Source: JACZSB01 sp965372015
GTDB lineage: Bacteria; Fidelibacterota; Marinisomatia; SCGC-AAA003-L08; TS1B11
Reading direction: 5' to 3'
Assembly: GCA_965372015.1 (NCBI GenBank)
Contig: CBDVAP010000030.1
Span: forward strand, 1-26,153
Length of the DNA stretch: 26,153 bases
Shown here: positions 7,668 to 15,743 of the stretch, one piece after another
How the letters are laid out: every line of letters starts with the position of its first letter
How positions within the stretch are numbered: the first letter of the stretch is position 1
Notes under the pieces: model-generated
The model's input: only the letters and a program-made list of their open reading frames with translations
Told to the model about the DNA's origin: nothing
The model's database searches: none
Program-made: the position numbers and the translations under genes

Positions 7668-9632
7668 CTAGCCGATAGCCTGCTTTACCCACCTCTCCAA
7701 CCCCCCGGCCAGGATCAACTCCTGGGCAGCGGCCCCCACGGTACCAATGGGGTATTGTTGCCCATCCAGTTCCACCCGGGCGGCCTTGAAATCAACCTTG
7801 ATCGCCAGCCCCGGCCGGACCGTCAGGTGCTCGCTGCCCAGGCGCGCTTTAAGGTCATCCACCAGCCCCGGCGCCGCCAGCACCAGGTAACCGTTGTTCA
7901 GGGCGTTACGCTTGTAGGTCTCCGATAGTGACCCTGCCAGTACCAGCTGTATCCCGCGGTATTTGAGGGCGGTGGCGGCCTGCTCCCGGGAGCTGCCGCT
8001 GCCGAAATTATAGCCCCCCACCAGGATATCGCCGGCCTGCACCAGCTCACCAAATTCAGGATCGTAGTTCTCCATCACCACCCCGGCTTGCTGCTCAGGG
8101 GCAAAATCATCGATGTAGGTATATTTACCGGGAAAAATACCGTCGGTATTCAGGTTGTCCTGGTGGCAGAAAACCAGTTCGCCCTCCATTGATTCCGGGA
8201 AACCGGGCAGGATATCCACTGCTGCTTCCCCGGTTGCTCGCAACGGGTTCTCCCGGAAAGTACCCACCGGTTCCTGTGCACTATAATCTTGTTGAGGAAC
8301 AATCTTGCCCGCAATGGCCGAGGCCACCACCACCGCCGGTGAGGCCAGGTAGGCCTGTGCCTCCCGGGACCCCATGCGCCCCTTGAAATTGCGGTTGGTG
8401 GCCGATATGCCTACCTCGCCGTCATCTAGCAGTCCCGTTCCCAGGCCGATGCAGGGACCGCAACCGGGCGGTAGCGCGATAGCCCCAGCCTCCACAAGTG
8501 CCTGCCAGTCACCTCGGCGCTCGCTCTCCGCCTGCACCTCACTGGAAGCGGCCGCAATGTATAGCTCCACCCCTGGAGATACCTTCCGCCCACGCACCAC
8601 GGCAGCCGCCTCAGCCAAATCCGCCACCCGGCTGTTGACGCACGACACCAGGTAGGCCTTGTGGATGGTGATCGTTCGTTTTGCCATCACCGCCGCACTG
8701 GCCGTAGTTTTGACATTGTCCGGCCCGGCCACCTGGGGAGTCACCGTGCCCAGGTCCAGTGACAGTTCACGGGCATAAAAAGCGTTGGTATCGGGGCGGG
8801 GAGGATCGGCTTCCAGCAGCGCCAGGTGCTCCCGATTCAGCCGGGGATGAGTGCCATCTTCATCCGAGGACACTCCCGCCGGACCTCGTTGTGCCACCTG
8901 GTCAATTCGCTCCCGCAACCAATCCAGCGTCATGTCGTCCACCGGGAACACCCCCGCCAGGGCGCCCCACTCGGTAGTCATGTTGGCGATGGTCAACCGC
9001 TGATCGATGGTCAGCCCGGCTACCCCCTCACCGCTGAATTCGATGGCGTGGTTTAGCACCTCATCGTGGTTGAATAGCCCGCACAACGTAAGGATAACAT
9101 CCTTGCCTGCGCAGCCGGTGGGCAGTTGGCCGGTAAGTTCCACCCGGGCCACCGGCGGCACCTGCCACCAGGTGCGCCCCACCGCCCAGATAGCGGCGGC
9201 GTCGGTGCGCACGATGGGCGTACCCAACGCTCCCAGGCCGCCGTACATGTTGCTGTGGCTGTCGGAGGCCACCACCATAGTGCCCGGCCAGGCATAGCCC
9301 TCCTCGCACATGATCTGGTGGCCAATGCCCCGGCCGGCGGGGTAGAAATCGACACCCAGGTCGGCGGCGAAGGCCTCGATGCGGGCGTACTTTTCCAGGT
9401 TGGCCGGGGACTTATCCTGAACATTGTGGTCCAGGGTAAACACCGGCTGCCGGCGGTCGGCCATGCGAGTCGCCCCAATGGCCTTGAACTTACCCATCAC
9501 CGCACCGGTATTGTCGTGGGTCATGACGTGGGCAGGCCGAATGTAGATAAAGTCGCCGCTATGTACCACTTGACCAGCAGACAGGTTAACGGCGTAGCGC
9601 TGAGCGATCTTTTCAACTAGGTTTTGCGCCAT
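7668..9632 (-). CDS. Aconitase-family hydratase (aconitate / homoaconitate / mesaconate type), 654 aa
   Basis: Single-chain aconitase homologue of the short fused class. It has a large catalytic part with SDSHSN at 123-128, three [4Fe-4S] ligand Cys (C331 in VSCVNSR, C391 and C394 in GCGPCIG), a linker, and a C-terminal LeuD-like swivel domain (about 485-600) with GSGSSREQA. Standard bacterial AcnA/AcnB are about 860-890 aa; this length fits the putative aconitase or homoaconitase class. Last gene of the minus-strand operon, 8 nt after the HD-domain gene and downstream of the citrate-lyase-like genes. It could therefore interconvert isocitrate and citrate ahead of citrate lyase, or hydrate mesaconate to citramalate if the lyase is a citramalate lyase. 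Sequence alone does not choose the substrate. Cytoplasmic. Confidence 0.85.
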   Translation of the reverse strand: MAQNLVEKIAQRYAVNLSAGQVVHSGDFIYIRPAHVMTHDNTGAVMGKFKAIGATRMADRRQPVFTLDHNVQDKSPANLEKYARIEAFAADLGVDFYPAGRGIGHQIMCEEGYAWPGTMVVASDSHSNMYGGLGALGTPIVRTDAAAIWAVGRTWWQVPPVARVELTGQLPTGCAGKDVILTLCGLFNHDEVLNHAIEFSGEGVAGLTIDQRLTIANMTTEWGALAGVFPVDDMTLDWLRERIDQVAQRGPAGVSSDEDGTHPRLNREHLALLEADPPRPDTNAFYARELSLDLGTVTPQVAGPDNVKTTASAAVMAKRTITIHKAYLVSCVNSRVADLAEAAAVVRGRKVSPGVELYIAAASSEVQAESERRGDWQALVEAGAIALPPGCGPCIGLGTGLLDDGEVGISATNRNFKGRMGSREAQAYLASPAVVVASAIAGKIVPQQDYSAQEPVGTFRENPLRATGEAAVDILPGFPESMEGELVFCHQDNLNTDGIFPGKYTYIDDFAPEQQAGVVMENYDPEFGELVQAGDILVGGYNFGSGSSREQAATALKYRGIQLVLAGSLSETYKRNALNNGYLVLAAPGLVDDLKARLGSEHLTVRPGLAIKVDFKAARVELDGQQYPIGTVGAAAQELILAGGLERWVKQAIG

Positions 9633-9640
9633 TGTACTGG

Positions 9641-10174
9641 CTATGCCTTAAAGGGTTCAAAAGAGACAAAATCCGCGTGGTGCACGATGATCGACTCCAC
9701 CGTCCGCTTCCCCAGGTCCCCCTCTTTGCTGTGGGTGGCAATGATATGCAACACCTCCGGCGGCAGGTCGAAGCGTTGGGCGATACCCACCCCACTGAAG
9801 GGGTGCCGCACCAATTTCCCGGCGGCGCTGGTGGTGAGCTTACCCTCTACGATCTCGTACTCCAGCAGTTTGCCCACATCGATCAGGATCGCTCCCGCGA
9901 CGAGGATGTCCATATTGATGGCAATCTCGCCGCCGAAGTTAGCCTGCATACGCTTGGCTATGTCAACGGCCAGCTGCACGCAGGTGCGCTTGTGGTTCAT
10001 GAAAGTCACCTGGCAGTCCTTGATCAGCAGCGAGAAGGGGATCTTTTCCAGATCCTCCGCTGACAGCACGCTGCTCTCGATAGCATACACCCAGGCATCG
10101 GTGACCTTCTTCCGCAGCCCATTGTCCTTGATCCATTCTATCTCAGGCCAGATCCGCAGTACATCATCCGTCAT
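9641..10174 (-). CDS. HD-superfamily domain protein with altered metal motif, 177 aa
   Basis: Helical protein with the spacing of an HD phosphohydrolase domain: H61 (NHKRT), the diagnostic pair position at 98-99, H124 (RHPFSG), H148 (ATHSKE) and H165/H166-x-D168 (HHADF). The His of the eponymous HD pair is Ile here (LIDVGK, I98-D99), while Asp is kept. Metal binding may be weakened or use another ligand. HD proteins hydrolyse phosphate esters or nucleotides; here it lies between citF (19 nt upstream) and the aconitase-like gene (8 nt downstream), so a role tied to the lyase, such as regulation or cofactor turnover, is conceivable but unproven. A GAGG sequence 7 nt before the ATG supports the start. 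Confidence 0.7.
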   Translation of the reverse strand: MTDDVLRIWPEIEWIKDNGLRKKVTDAWVYAIESSVLSAEDLEKIPFSLLIKDCQVTFMNHKRTCVQLAVDIAKRMQANFGGEIAINMDILVAGAILIDVGKLLEYEIVEGKLTTSAAGKLVRHPFSGVGIAQRFDLPPEVLHIIATHSKEGDLGKRTVESIIVHHADFVSFEPFKA

Positions 10175-10193
10175 AGTATATCCTCAAGCTGAA

Positions 10194-11759
10194 TCACGTG
10201 GAAACCTTATAAATGGAGTCCAACACAGTGCCATCCACCCATTTCACTACGCCGATGACCTCATCGCTCAGCTCCGGCTTGTCGGCTGGCCCGCCCACCA
10301 GGGCATCCACCTCGGCCTTGATCTCCTCGATAGGCCGAATCGGTAATCCACTGTCTTTAGTGGCCGCGATCAGGTCTTCCCGCCGGGGATTGATAGCCAA
10401 GCCCCGTTCGGTAACAATCACGTCGATCAACTCGCCGGGGCCGCACAGGGTAGTGACCTCATCAACAATAATCGGTATTCGGTTGCGGAAGGCCGGGATG
10501 GGCAGGATGGTGCACTTGGCGAACAGGCAGTTCTGCCAGCCGCCGATACCGTGCAGCAGGACGCCGTCCGAATGGGTGACAACATTGGCGTTGAAGTTTA
10601 CATCTACCTCGGTGGCCCCCAGCACCACCACGTCCACCATACCGGCGAAGTTGCCCTTGCCGTGATAATTGTAGGAGGTGAATGGTGAGGTGTTGATGTG
10701 GCCCGGATTCTCCCGCATGGAGCGCACCCCCTCTAAGTCGAAGGTCTGGCCGTCCAGGATGTAATCAGTGAGGCCCTCTTCCAGCATTTCCACCAGGTAT
10801 TTGGTAGAGCCGCCGCGGATAAAGCGGGCCTTCACACCGGCCTCCAGCATCAACTCCCTCAGGTAGATGGCGAATGCCAGGGCCGTGCCCCCGGCTCCGG
10901 CCTGGAAACTGAAGCCCTCCCGCATGATCCCCGCCGCCTGGACGAACCGGGCAGTGAGTTCGGCGATCAGCAGCCGGTCTGGTGAGCGGGTCAGCCGGGT
11001 GGTGCCGGAGACGATTTTCTGCGGGTCGCCGACGCGGTCCAATTCCACCACGTAGTCAATATTCTGCCCCATGATCTGCCAAGGCACGCAGGGAAATGGC
11101 ACCAGGTTATCGGTCACCACGATGGAGCGGTCGGCATATAGCGAGTCCGCCAGGCCGAAGCCCAGCAGCCCGCAAGCCGAGGGCCCCCGGTCGCCGGTGG
11201 CATTCCCGAACGCATCGGCAGTGGGTGCTGCCAGCACGGCGATGTCGATGTGTACTTCCCCGTCCTGCACTGCCTGCCAGCGGCCGCCATGGCTGCGCAA
11301 TACCGCCAACCCATTCATGCCGCCCTCACTGGCGAACCGGCCCAAGGGACCGTTCAGCGAACCTTCCACCCAGGAGATGGTGCCCTTTTTCATATGCTCG
11401 ATCATCGGCTCGTGGCAGGGGAAGGCCGCCGATGGAAACCAGCGTAAATCCTTCACCCCCAACTGGGCAGCGGCCTCGAACACCGGCACCATCAGCAGGT
11501 CGCCGTTGCGAAAATGGTGGTGGGAGGAGATGGTCATGCCATCGCGCAGGCCCGCCTTTTGCAAGGCCTCTTTTAGCGAGCCCACCCGTTTATCGCCACC
11601 GAGGGGATAATCGGCGCAGTTACGGATGGGCGGGGCGGCCTGGTTGCCGGAGGGGCGGTACTTCCCAACCCCCTTGAACGGGGTCTGCGGCACCCCGTTG
11701 ACCTCTGTCGGTACCAACCGGCCGGCGGAGTTGTTGACCAGGGATAATTTGGGGGCCAT
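10194..11759 (-). CDS. citF: Citrate (or citramalate) lyase alpha subunit, CoA-transferase, 521 aa
   Basis: Matches CitF over its full length (family about 505-520 aa). The N-terminal region has the characteristic SSHHHFRNGD (residues 78-87 from the chosen start), followed by two CoA-transferase-type domains. CitF moves the acyl-carrier thioester from acetyl-ACP to citrate, giving citryl-ACP for CitE; citramalate lyase alpha works the same way. The chosen ATG (11759) overlaps the upstream stop as TAATG and has GGAGGG 9 nt ahead. An in-frame ATG 21 nt earlier would lie inside the preceding gene and has no better ribosome site. Immediately downstream of the CitD-CitE fusion, so all three lyase functions are present in two polypeptides. 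Confidence 0.88.
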   Translation of the reverse strand: MAPKLSLVNNSAGRLVPTEVNGVPQTPFKGVGKYRPSGNQAAPPIRNCADYPLGGDKRVGSLKEALQKAGLRDGMTISSHHHFRNGDLLMVPVFEAAAQLGVKDLRWFPSAAFPCHEPMIEHMKKGTISWVEGSLNGPLGRFASEGGMNGLAVLRSHGGRWQAVQDGEVHIDIAVLAAPTADAFGNATGDRGPSACGLLGFGLADSLYADRSIVVTDNLVPFPCVPWQIMGQNIDYVVELDRVGDPQKIVSGTTRLTRSPDRLLIAELTARFVQAAGIMREGFSFQAGAGGTALAFAIYLRELMLEAGVKARFIRGGSTKYLVEMLEEGLTDYILDGQTFDLEGVRSMRENPGHINTSPFTSYNYHGKGNFAGMVDVVVLGATEVDVNFNANVVTHSDGVLLHGIGGWQNCLFAKCTILPIPAFRNRIPIIVDEVTTLCGPGELIDVIVTERGLAINPRREDLIAATKDSGLPIRPIEEIKAEVDALVGGPADKPELSDEVIGVVKWVDGTVLDSIYKVST

Positions 11760-12976
11760 TATTGTTGTCCCTCCATCCAATCCTCATTCAACATACCGAC
11801 CGCGATTGCCAGGTCCACCGTCTGTTGGGCCCGCTTGACCACCGGCGGATCGATCATCTTGGTGCCCAGTGAAACCACTCCCAGCCCCTTGGCTTGGGCC
11901 TCATCGTAAGCCAATACCACCCGCCGCGCTTTCTCTATCTCCTCAGCGGTGGGAGTGAAGGCTTCGTTGATCACTTTGATCTGCCGGGGATGAATGGCCC
12001 CCATGCCGTCACAGCCCAGCGCCTTGGCCTCCAGGGCAGCGGTCTTCAGGCCTTCCATGTCCTGCACGTCGCTGAAGACGGTGGCGATAGCTTGCAAACC
12101 GGCGGCCCGGGCGGCGTTGACCAGCATACTGCGGGCGAAAAACGATTCAGTGCCCTCCTGTGTGCGCTGGACGCCCAGGTCAGCGGTGTAATCCTCCAGG
12201 CCGATGGCCAGGGCCACATTATTCTCACTGCCCTGGGCGATAGCCAGAGCATCCATCACCCCCAGCGAGCTCTCGATAATCGGCATCAGGTAAACCGGTT
12301 CGTGGCGGCCACAGGCCTTAGCGATCTGTGCGATCTTCTCATCCACCAGCCGTACCTGGTAGGCCGTTTCCACCTTGGGGATCAGCACCAGGTGCACCGC
12401 CTGGGGTACGATAGCCTCCAGATCGGCCATGCCGGGCTCACCCTGGTTGATGCGCACCATCTTCTCAGCCCCGAAAAAGTCCAGGGTGCGCAGGGCGTTG
12501 CGCACGATCAAGCGGGCCGAGGACTTTTCCGCCGGCGCCACCGAGTCCTCCAGATCGAGGATCACAGCATCGGGCTGGTGTAGGCCCACATTGAGCATCA
12601 ACTTGGGCTGAGAGCCGGGGACGTAAATACGGCTGCGCCGGAAACGCTCGCGGCTGCTGGGGTAGCGGGCGTGGGACTGGACCTCCGGCAGGCTTTCGGC
12701 TTCCAGATCAGGGTGCGCCGCTTTTACGGCAGCCTCAATCCGGGCCTGCAAGACAAACGGCAACGCCCCGTTGTCGTCTATCTCCAATAAACCGTGAGTG
12801 ATGCCCAGCCCGCTAAAGGTATGCTCCGCCAGCTCCTTGATGGACCGCCCGAACAGCACCTCGACTTTTGAATCAACTTGTGTTCGTAGCTGGCCACGGG
12901 ACTTGGGCTGATAGCGCACCAAGCAATCCGATGGTGGCGGACCATCCGGCTTCCCTGAAACAAACTGGTCACTCAT
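11759..12976 (-). CDS. CitD-CitE fusion: acyl carrier protein plus citrate/citramalate lyase beta subunit, 405 aa
   Basis: Residues about 12-90 align with CitD, the citrate lyase acyl carrier protein: S16-D-C-L-V-R-Y matches the SGDVMIRI region carrying the phosphoribosyl-dephospho-CoA serine, and VDSKVEVLFG, LLEIDDNGALPFVLQARIEA match the typical CitD core. A linker (about 91-112) leads to a complete CitE TIM-barrel: RSRIYVPGS (114-122), DAVILDLEDSVAP (137-149), VRIN (substrate Arg175), IPKVET (199-204), E235, GLEDYTADLG (259-268) and AIHPRQI (327-333). CitE cleaves the acyl-ACP into oxaloacetate (or pyruvate) and acetyl-ACP. CitD and CitE are usually separate genes. The conserved carrier serine implies use of the true prosthetic group, although no citC, citX or citG is in the window. 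Cytoplasmic. Confidence 0.85.
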   Translation of the reverse strand: MSDQFVSGKPDGPPPSDCLVRYQPKSRGQLRTQVDSKVEVLFGRSIKELAEHTFSGLGITHGLLEIDDNGALPFVLQARIEAAVKAAHPDLEAESLPEVQSHARYPSSRERFRRSRIYVPGSQPKLMLNVGLHQPDAVILDLEDSVAPAEKSSARLIVRNALRTLDFFGAEKMVRINQGEPGMADLEAIVPQAVHLVLIPKVETAYQVRLVDEKIAQIAKACGRHEPVYLMPIIESSLGVMDALAIAQGSENNVALAIGLEDYTADLGVQRTQEGTESFFARSMLVNAARAAGLQAIATVFSDVQDMEGLKTAALEAKALGCDGMGAIHPRQIKVINEAFTPTAEEIEKARRVVLAYDEAQAKGLGVVSLGTKMIDPPVVKRAQQTVDLAIAVGMLNEDWMEGQQ

Positions 12977-13065
12977 AGTGGAGCTGATCCTTTTGAGATG
13001 GGAGGAATTTAAGGTCTACGCTCGTGAAAGGAATAGAACTGTGGAATTGTGCTGACCGGTTGAGG

Positions 13066-13920
13066 CTAGCCGCTACCCGAAGCAATCGCCACCGACGCGC
13101 TGGCCCCGATTCGAGAGGCGCCAGCCGCAATCATCTGACGGGCATCGTCACTGGTCTTGATCCCTCCGGCGGCTTTCACCCCCATGCCCGGGCCCACCAC
13201 CCTGCGCATGATGGCCACGTCCTTGACGGTGGCGCCCCCCTTGGAAAAGCCCGTGGAGGTCTTGACATATTGGGCTCCGGCGCGCTGGACCAGTACACAG
13301 GCTTGGACTTTCTCCTCATCTGTCAGCAGGGCCGTCTCGATAATCACCTTGACCGTCTTACCACCACTGGCCTCCACCACCTGGCGGATGTCCTCCTCCA
13401 CTTCCCGGTAACGCCCCGATTTAAGGAAACCGATGTTAATGACCATATCCAGCTCGTCGGCGCCCTGCTCGACCGCCCAGGCCGCTTCACCCGCCTTGGC
13501 CTGGGCCGGTAAGGCCCCTAGCGGGAAGCCCACCACCGTGGCCACCATCACGTGGCTGCCGGCCAGTTGCTCCTGGCAGTAGGCGATCCACACCGGGTTC
13601 ACGCATACGGAGGCGAAACCATATTCCCGGGCCTCGGCGCACAGTTGCCGCAATTCATCCTCGGTGGCATCCGGTTTGAGCAAGGTATGGTCGATAAAAT
13701 CCGCCATCTCCGGTTTGCCCCTGGTGCCGATGGTGGAGCCTACCCGGTCGGCCCCGGCGCCCACAATCTGACGCACCGTCTCCAAGTCCCGCTCCGGGCA
13801 ACGGCAGTCCCGGCACAAACGGCATTGCCATTCGCCGCTTTCGCAAGCCTCCCGGCCGGGTGCTGTCTGGGTAATTACCCGGTTAATCAATTGGTCCAGG
13901 GAGTCTTGATCAGTACCCAT
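13066..13920 (-). CDS. deoC: Deoxyribose-phosphate aldolase with N-terminal extension, about 284 aa
   Basis: The C-terminal ~215 residues are a full class I DeoC: FIDHTLLKPDAT, ADELDMVIN (E. coli D102 equivalent), the Schiff-base Lys in YVKTSTGF (K220) and the second Lys in GVKAAGGIK (K249). It splits 2-deoxyribose 5-phosphate into acetaldehyde and glyceraldehyde 3-phosphate. The first ~70 residues are extra: a short amphipathic helix (DSLDQLINRVITQ) resembling encapsulation peptides of microcompartment enzymes, then a Cys cluster (C26, C33, C36, C39, C41) of the form C-x6-C-x2-C-x2-C-x-C. I chose the second in-frame ATG because GAGG precedes it by 6 nt; the first ATG at 13926 directly abuts that site. 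It follows the EutN-type vertex gene, supporting a microcompartment link. Confidence 0.88.
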   Translation of the reverse strand: MGTDQDSLDQLINRVITQTAPGREACESGEWQCRLCRDCRCPERDLETVRQIVGAGADRVGSTIGTRGKPEMADFIDHTLLKPDATEDELRQLCAEAREYGFASVCVNPVWIAYCQEQLAGSHVMVATVVGFPLGALPAQAKAGEAAWAVEQGADELDMVINIGFLKSGRYREVEEDIRQVVEASGGKTVKVIIETALLTDEEKVQACVLVQRAGAQYVKTSTGFSKGGATVKDVAIMRRVVGPGMGVKAAGGIKTSDDARQMIAAGASRIGASASVAIASGSG

Positions 13921-13938
13921 ATTCATCCTCGCGAAAGG

Positions 13939-14217
13939 TTAGTCCTCGGTATATTCAACATTCACCTGGTCCACCACGCCCACGATTACCGCCTGGACCG
14001 GCATCTTGCGCCCGTACATGATGGCGGCCCCACCCCCCTCCTTATTCACCAGCACCTGGTCTCCCTTACCGGCGCTGGCCCGATCCAGGGCAATGAAGGT
14101 ACCGCCTAAGTCCGAGCCGTCCAGGTCCACCGGCTGCACCAGCAATAACTTTTCCCCTTGGAAATTATGGTCCTTGATGGTTGACACCACCGATCCCACC
14201 ACGCGTCCCAGGATCAT
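13939..14217 (-). CDS. EutN/CcmL-family microcompartment vertex (BMC-P) protein, 92 aa
   Basis: Begins MILGRVVGSVVST and continues through LLLVQPVD and the loop AGKGDQVLVNKEGGGA to AVIVGVVDQVNV, the fold pattern and length of EutN/CcmL/PduN pentamers that cap the vertices of bacterial microcompartments. Pentamers need hexameric shell proteins (BMC-H/T) to build a shell, and none is encoded in this window, so they must be elsewhere or the protein works alone. Its ATG overlaps the phosphohexomutase stop by 4 nt (ATGA) and deoC follows closely, so it is in the same operon. The EutN-DeoC association resembles sugar-phosphate-utilising microcompartment loci. Confidence 0.88.
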   Translation of the reverse strand: MILGRVVGSVVSTIKDHNFQGEKLLLVQPVDLDGSDLGGTFIALDRASAGKGDQVLVNKEGGGAAIMYGRKMPVQAVIVGVVDQVNVEYTED

Positions 14218-15584
14218 TGCGCCCCCACCTCAGTAATGTTGGCTATCGCCTGCCGGACCTGCCCCACCAGAGCGCGGGCGTCATCCTCTGTAGGTCCTTC
14301 GGCGATGATCCTGATAACCGGCTCGGTATTGGAGCGGCGCACGTGGACCCAGCGGTCCGCCCACCCCAGTCTCAACCCGTCAACCGTGTTATGCTCCGCG
14401 TCAGTGAAGCCAGCCGCCAGTTGGGTGAGGATAGCTTCCGAGTCTTCATCTCCCAGTGGAATTTTCTGCTTTACTATCTCCAGGTTGGGCAATCCGGCCT
14501 TGAGGGCGCTCAATGGCAGGGTCTGTTGGGCCAGCCGGTCCAGCACCAGGGCGGCCCCCACCAGTGAGTCACGCCCCAGGTGCGACTCCGCCAGGATCAC
14601 GCCGCCGTTACCCTCTCCACCGATCTCGCCGCCTACCGCCCGCATCATGTTCACTACATTGATCTCCCCCACAGCTGAGCGCTGTACTTCCAGGCCGTAT
14701 TTGCGGGCCACGTGATCGACCAGCATGGACGAGGACAGGTTGGTGGTCACTGGTTTGCGCCCGCCAGTGCGCCGCAGGTAGCCATCCACAGCCAGCACCA
14801 GCGTCAGCTCTTCACCCAATGGCGCTCCTTCCTCATCAACTAGTGCCAGCCGGTCGGCATCGGGATCGGTGGCCAGGCCGATGTGCGCTCCCTGCTCCTT
14901 CACAGCAGTGCACAGGCCAGCCAGGTTCTCAGCCAACGGTTCGGCTCCCCGGGGGAAGGTCCCGTCAGGAGTACAGTTCAGGCGCACTACCTGGCAGCCC
15001 AGCGCCTCCAACAGAGCCGGCAAGGCGAAGTAGGCGGCCCCATTGACCGTGTCCACTACTACCCGGAACTTACGGCGGATGATGGCCTCGGTATCGATGC
15101 AGCTCAGGTCCAGGATATCCAGAATGTGCAGCCCGGCAGCTTCAATCAGGTCCCAGCCTCGCCCGGGGCGGGAGGTGAGCTTCTCGGGGACTTCGGTCTG
15201 ATCGGCCCGCGCAAAGAGAATCTCCACCCGGCCTTGATCCAGGAAGCAACCATCGCTACCGATAAACTTCAGCCCGTTGTACTCAATCGGGTTATGGGAG
15301 GCGGTCAGTACGATGGCGCCGGCCAGACTTTTATGGGGCACCAGGAATTGGGCCGTCGGTGTGGGAACCAGGCCCGCTACCTGTACCTGTCGCCGGGCGT
15401 CCTTTAAGGCCCGGCAGGCCACCGCCTGCAGCTCCAGGCCTTGGGGCCGGCTGTCCCGGGCTACCAGGATGGGACCCGGCGGTTGCAGAAGGGCAAAGGC
15501 CCGGACATGGCGGTAGACCGTCGCCGAGTCCAGATCCTCGCCAACGACGCCCCGCACACCTGAGACTGTACGTATTAGTGCCAT
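14214..15584 (-). CDS. Alpha-D-phosphohexomutase family: phosphoglucosamine mutase-like, 456 aa
   Basis: All four family motifs are visible: the phosphoserine loop TASHNP (S96), the Mg-binding loop DPDADR (240-245), the sugar-binding loop GGEGNGG (322-328) and the phosphate-binding RRSNTEP (416-422). TASHNPIEYNGLKF and GGEGNGG are the archaeal-type GlmM/phosphomannomutase style rather than E. coli GlmM. The usual reaction is glucosamine 6-phosphate to glucosamine 1-phosphate for cell-wall precursor synthesis. Being first in an operon with EutN and DeoC, it could instead be a phosphopentomutase, since some archaeal members of this family are known to have that activity. A 4-nt overlap couples it to the vertex gene. 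No clear Shine-Dalgarno precedes the ATG. Confidence 0.8.
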   Translation of the reverse strand: MALIRTVSGVRGVVGEDLDSATVYRHVRAFALLQPPGPILVARDSRPQGLELQAVACRALKDARRQVQVAGLVPTPTAQFLVPHKSLAGAIVLTASHNPIEYNGLKFIGSDGCFLDQGRVEILFARADQTEVPEKLTSRPGRGWDLIEAAGLHILDILDLSCIDTEAIIRRKFRVVVDTVNGAAYFALPALLEALGCQVVRLNCTPDGTFPRGAEPLAENLAGLCTAVKEQGAHIGLATDPDADRLALVDEEGAPLGEELTLVLAVDGYLRRTGGRKPVTTNLSSSMLVDHVARKYGLEVQRSAVGEINVVNMMRAVGGEIGGEGNGGVILAESHLGRDSLVGAALVLDRLAQQTLPLSALKAGLPNLEIVKQKIPLGDEDSEAILTQLAAGFTDAEHNTVDGLRLGWADRWVHVRRSNTEPVIRIIAEGPTEDDARALVGQVRQAIANITEVGAQ

Positions 15585-15682
15585 ATCGTGATTAGCGCTG
15601 GCAGTGCATGGCAGGTAGACCGCCTGGCCTGCGGAAATGTCGTGGAATTAAGGTTCATGGCCCTACACCGGGGCTAGAGTTT

Positions 15683-15712
15683 AAAAAAAATCCAGACTGG
15701 AAGCCTGGATTT
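15683..15712 (-). terminator. Rho-independent terminator of rpsU
   Basis: On the minus strand AAATCCAG (15712-15705) pairs with CTGGATTT (15695-15688) around a 9-nt loop, and the stem runs into a row of T residues (15690-15683). It lies about 30 nt after the rpsU stop and before the phosphohexomutase operon, separating the two units. Confidence 0.8.
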
Positions 15713-15743
15713 AAGTTAATTGGAGCCTGATGAAGGGAAACGC

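Noticed and set aside
7661..7683. Hairpin (GGCTA/TAGCC) between the convergent M64 and aconitase genes as bidirectional terminator
   Set aside because: Stem is short, overlaps the aconitase stop codon and has no T-tract on either strand.
8759..9620. Long + strand open frames opposite the aconitase gene
   Set aside because: They are antisense shadows of a well-conserved coding sequence with low-complexity, Pro/Arg/Ala-rich translations.
11759..11780. Earlier ATG for citF at 11780
   Set aside because: It lies within the preceding gene without its own ribosome site; the TAATG overlap with GGAGGG 9 nt upstream fits the ATG at 11759.
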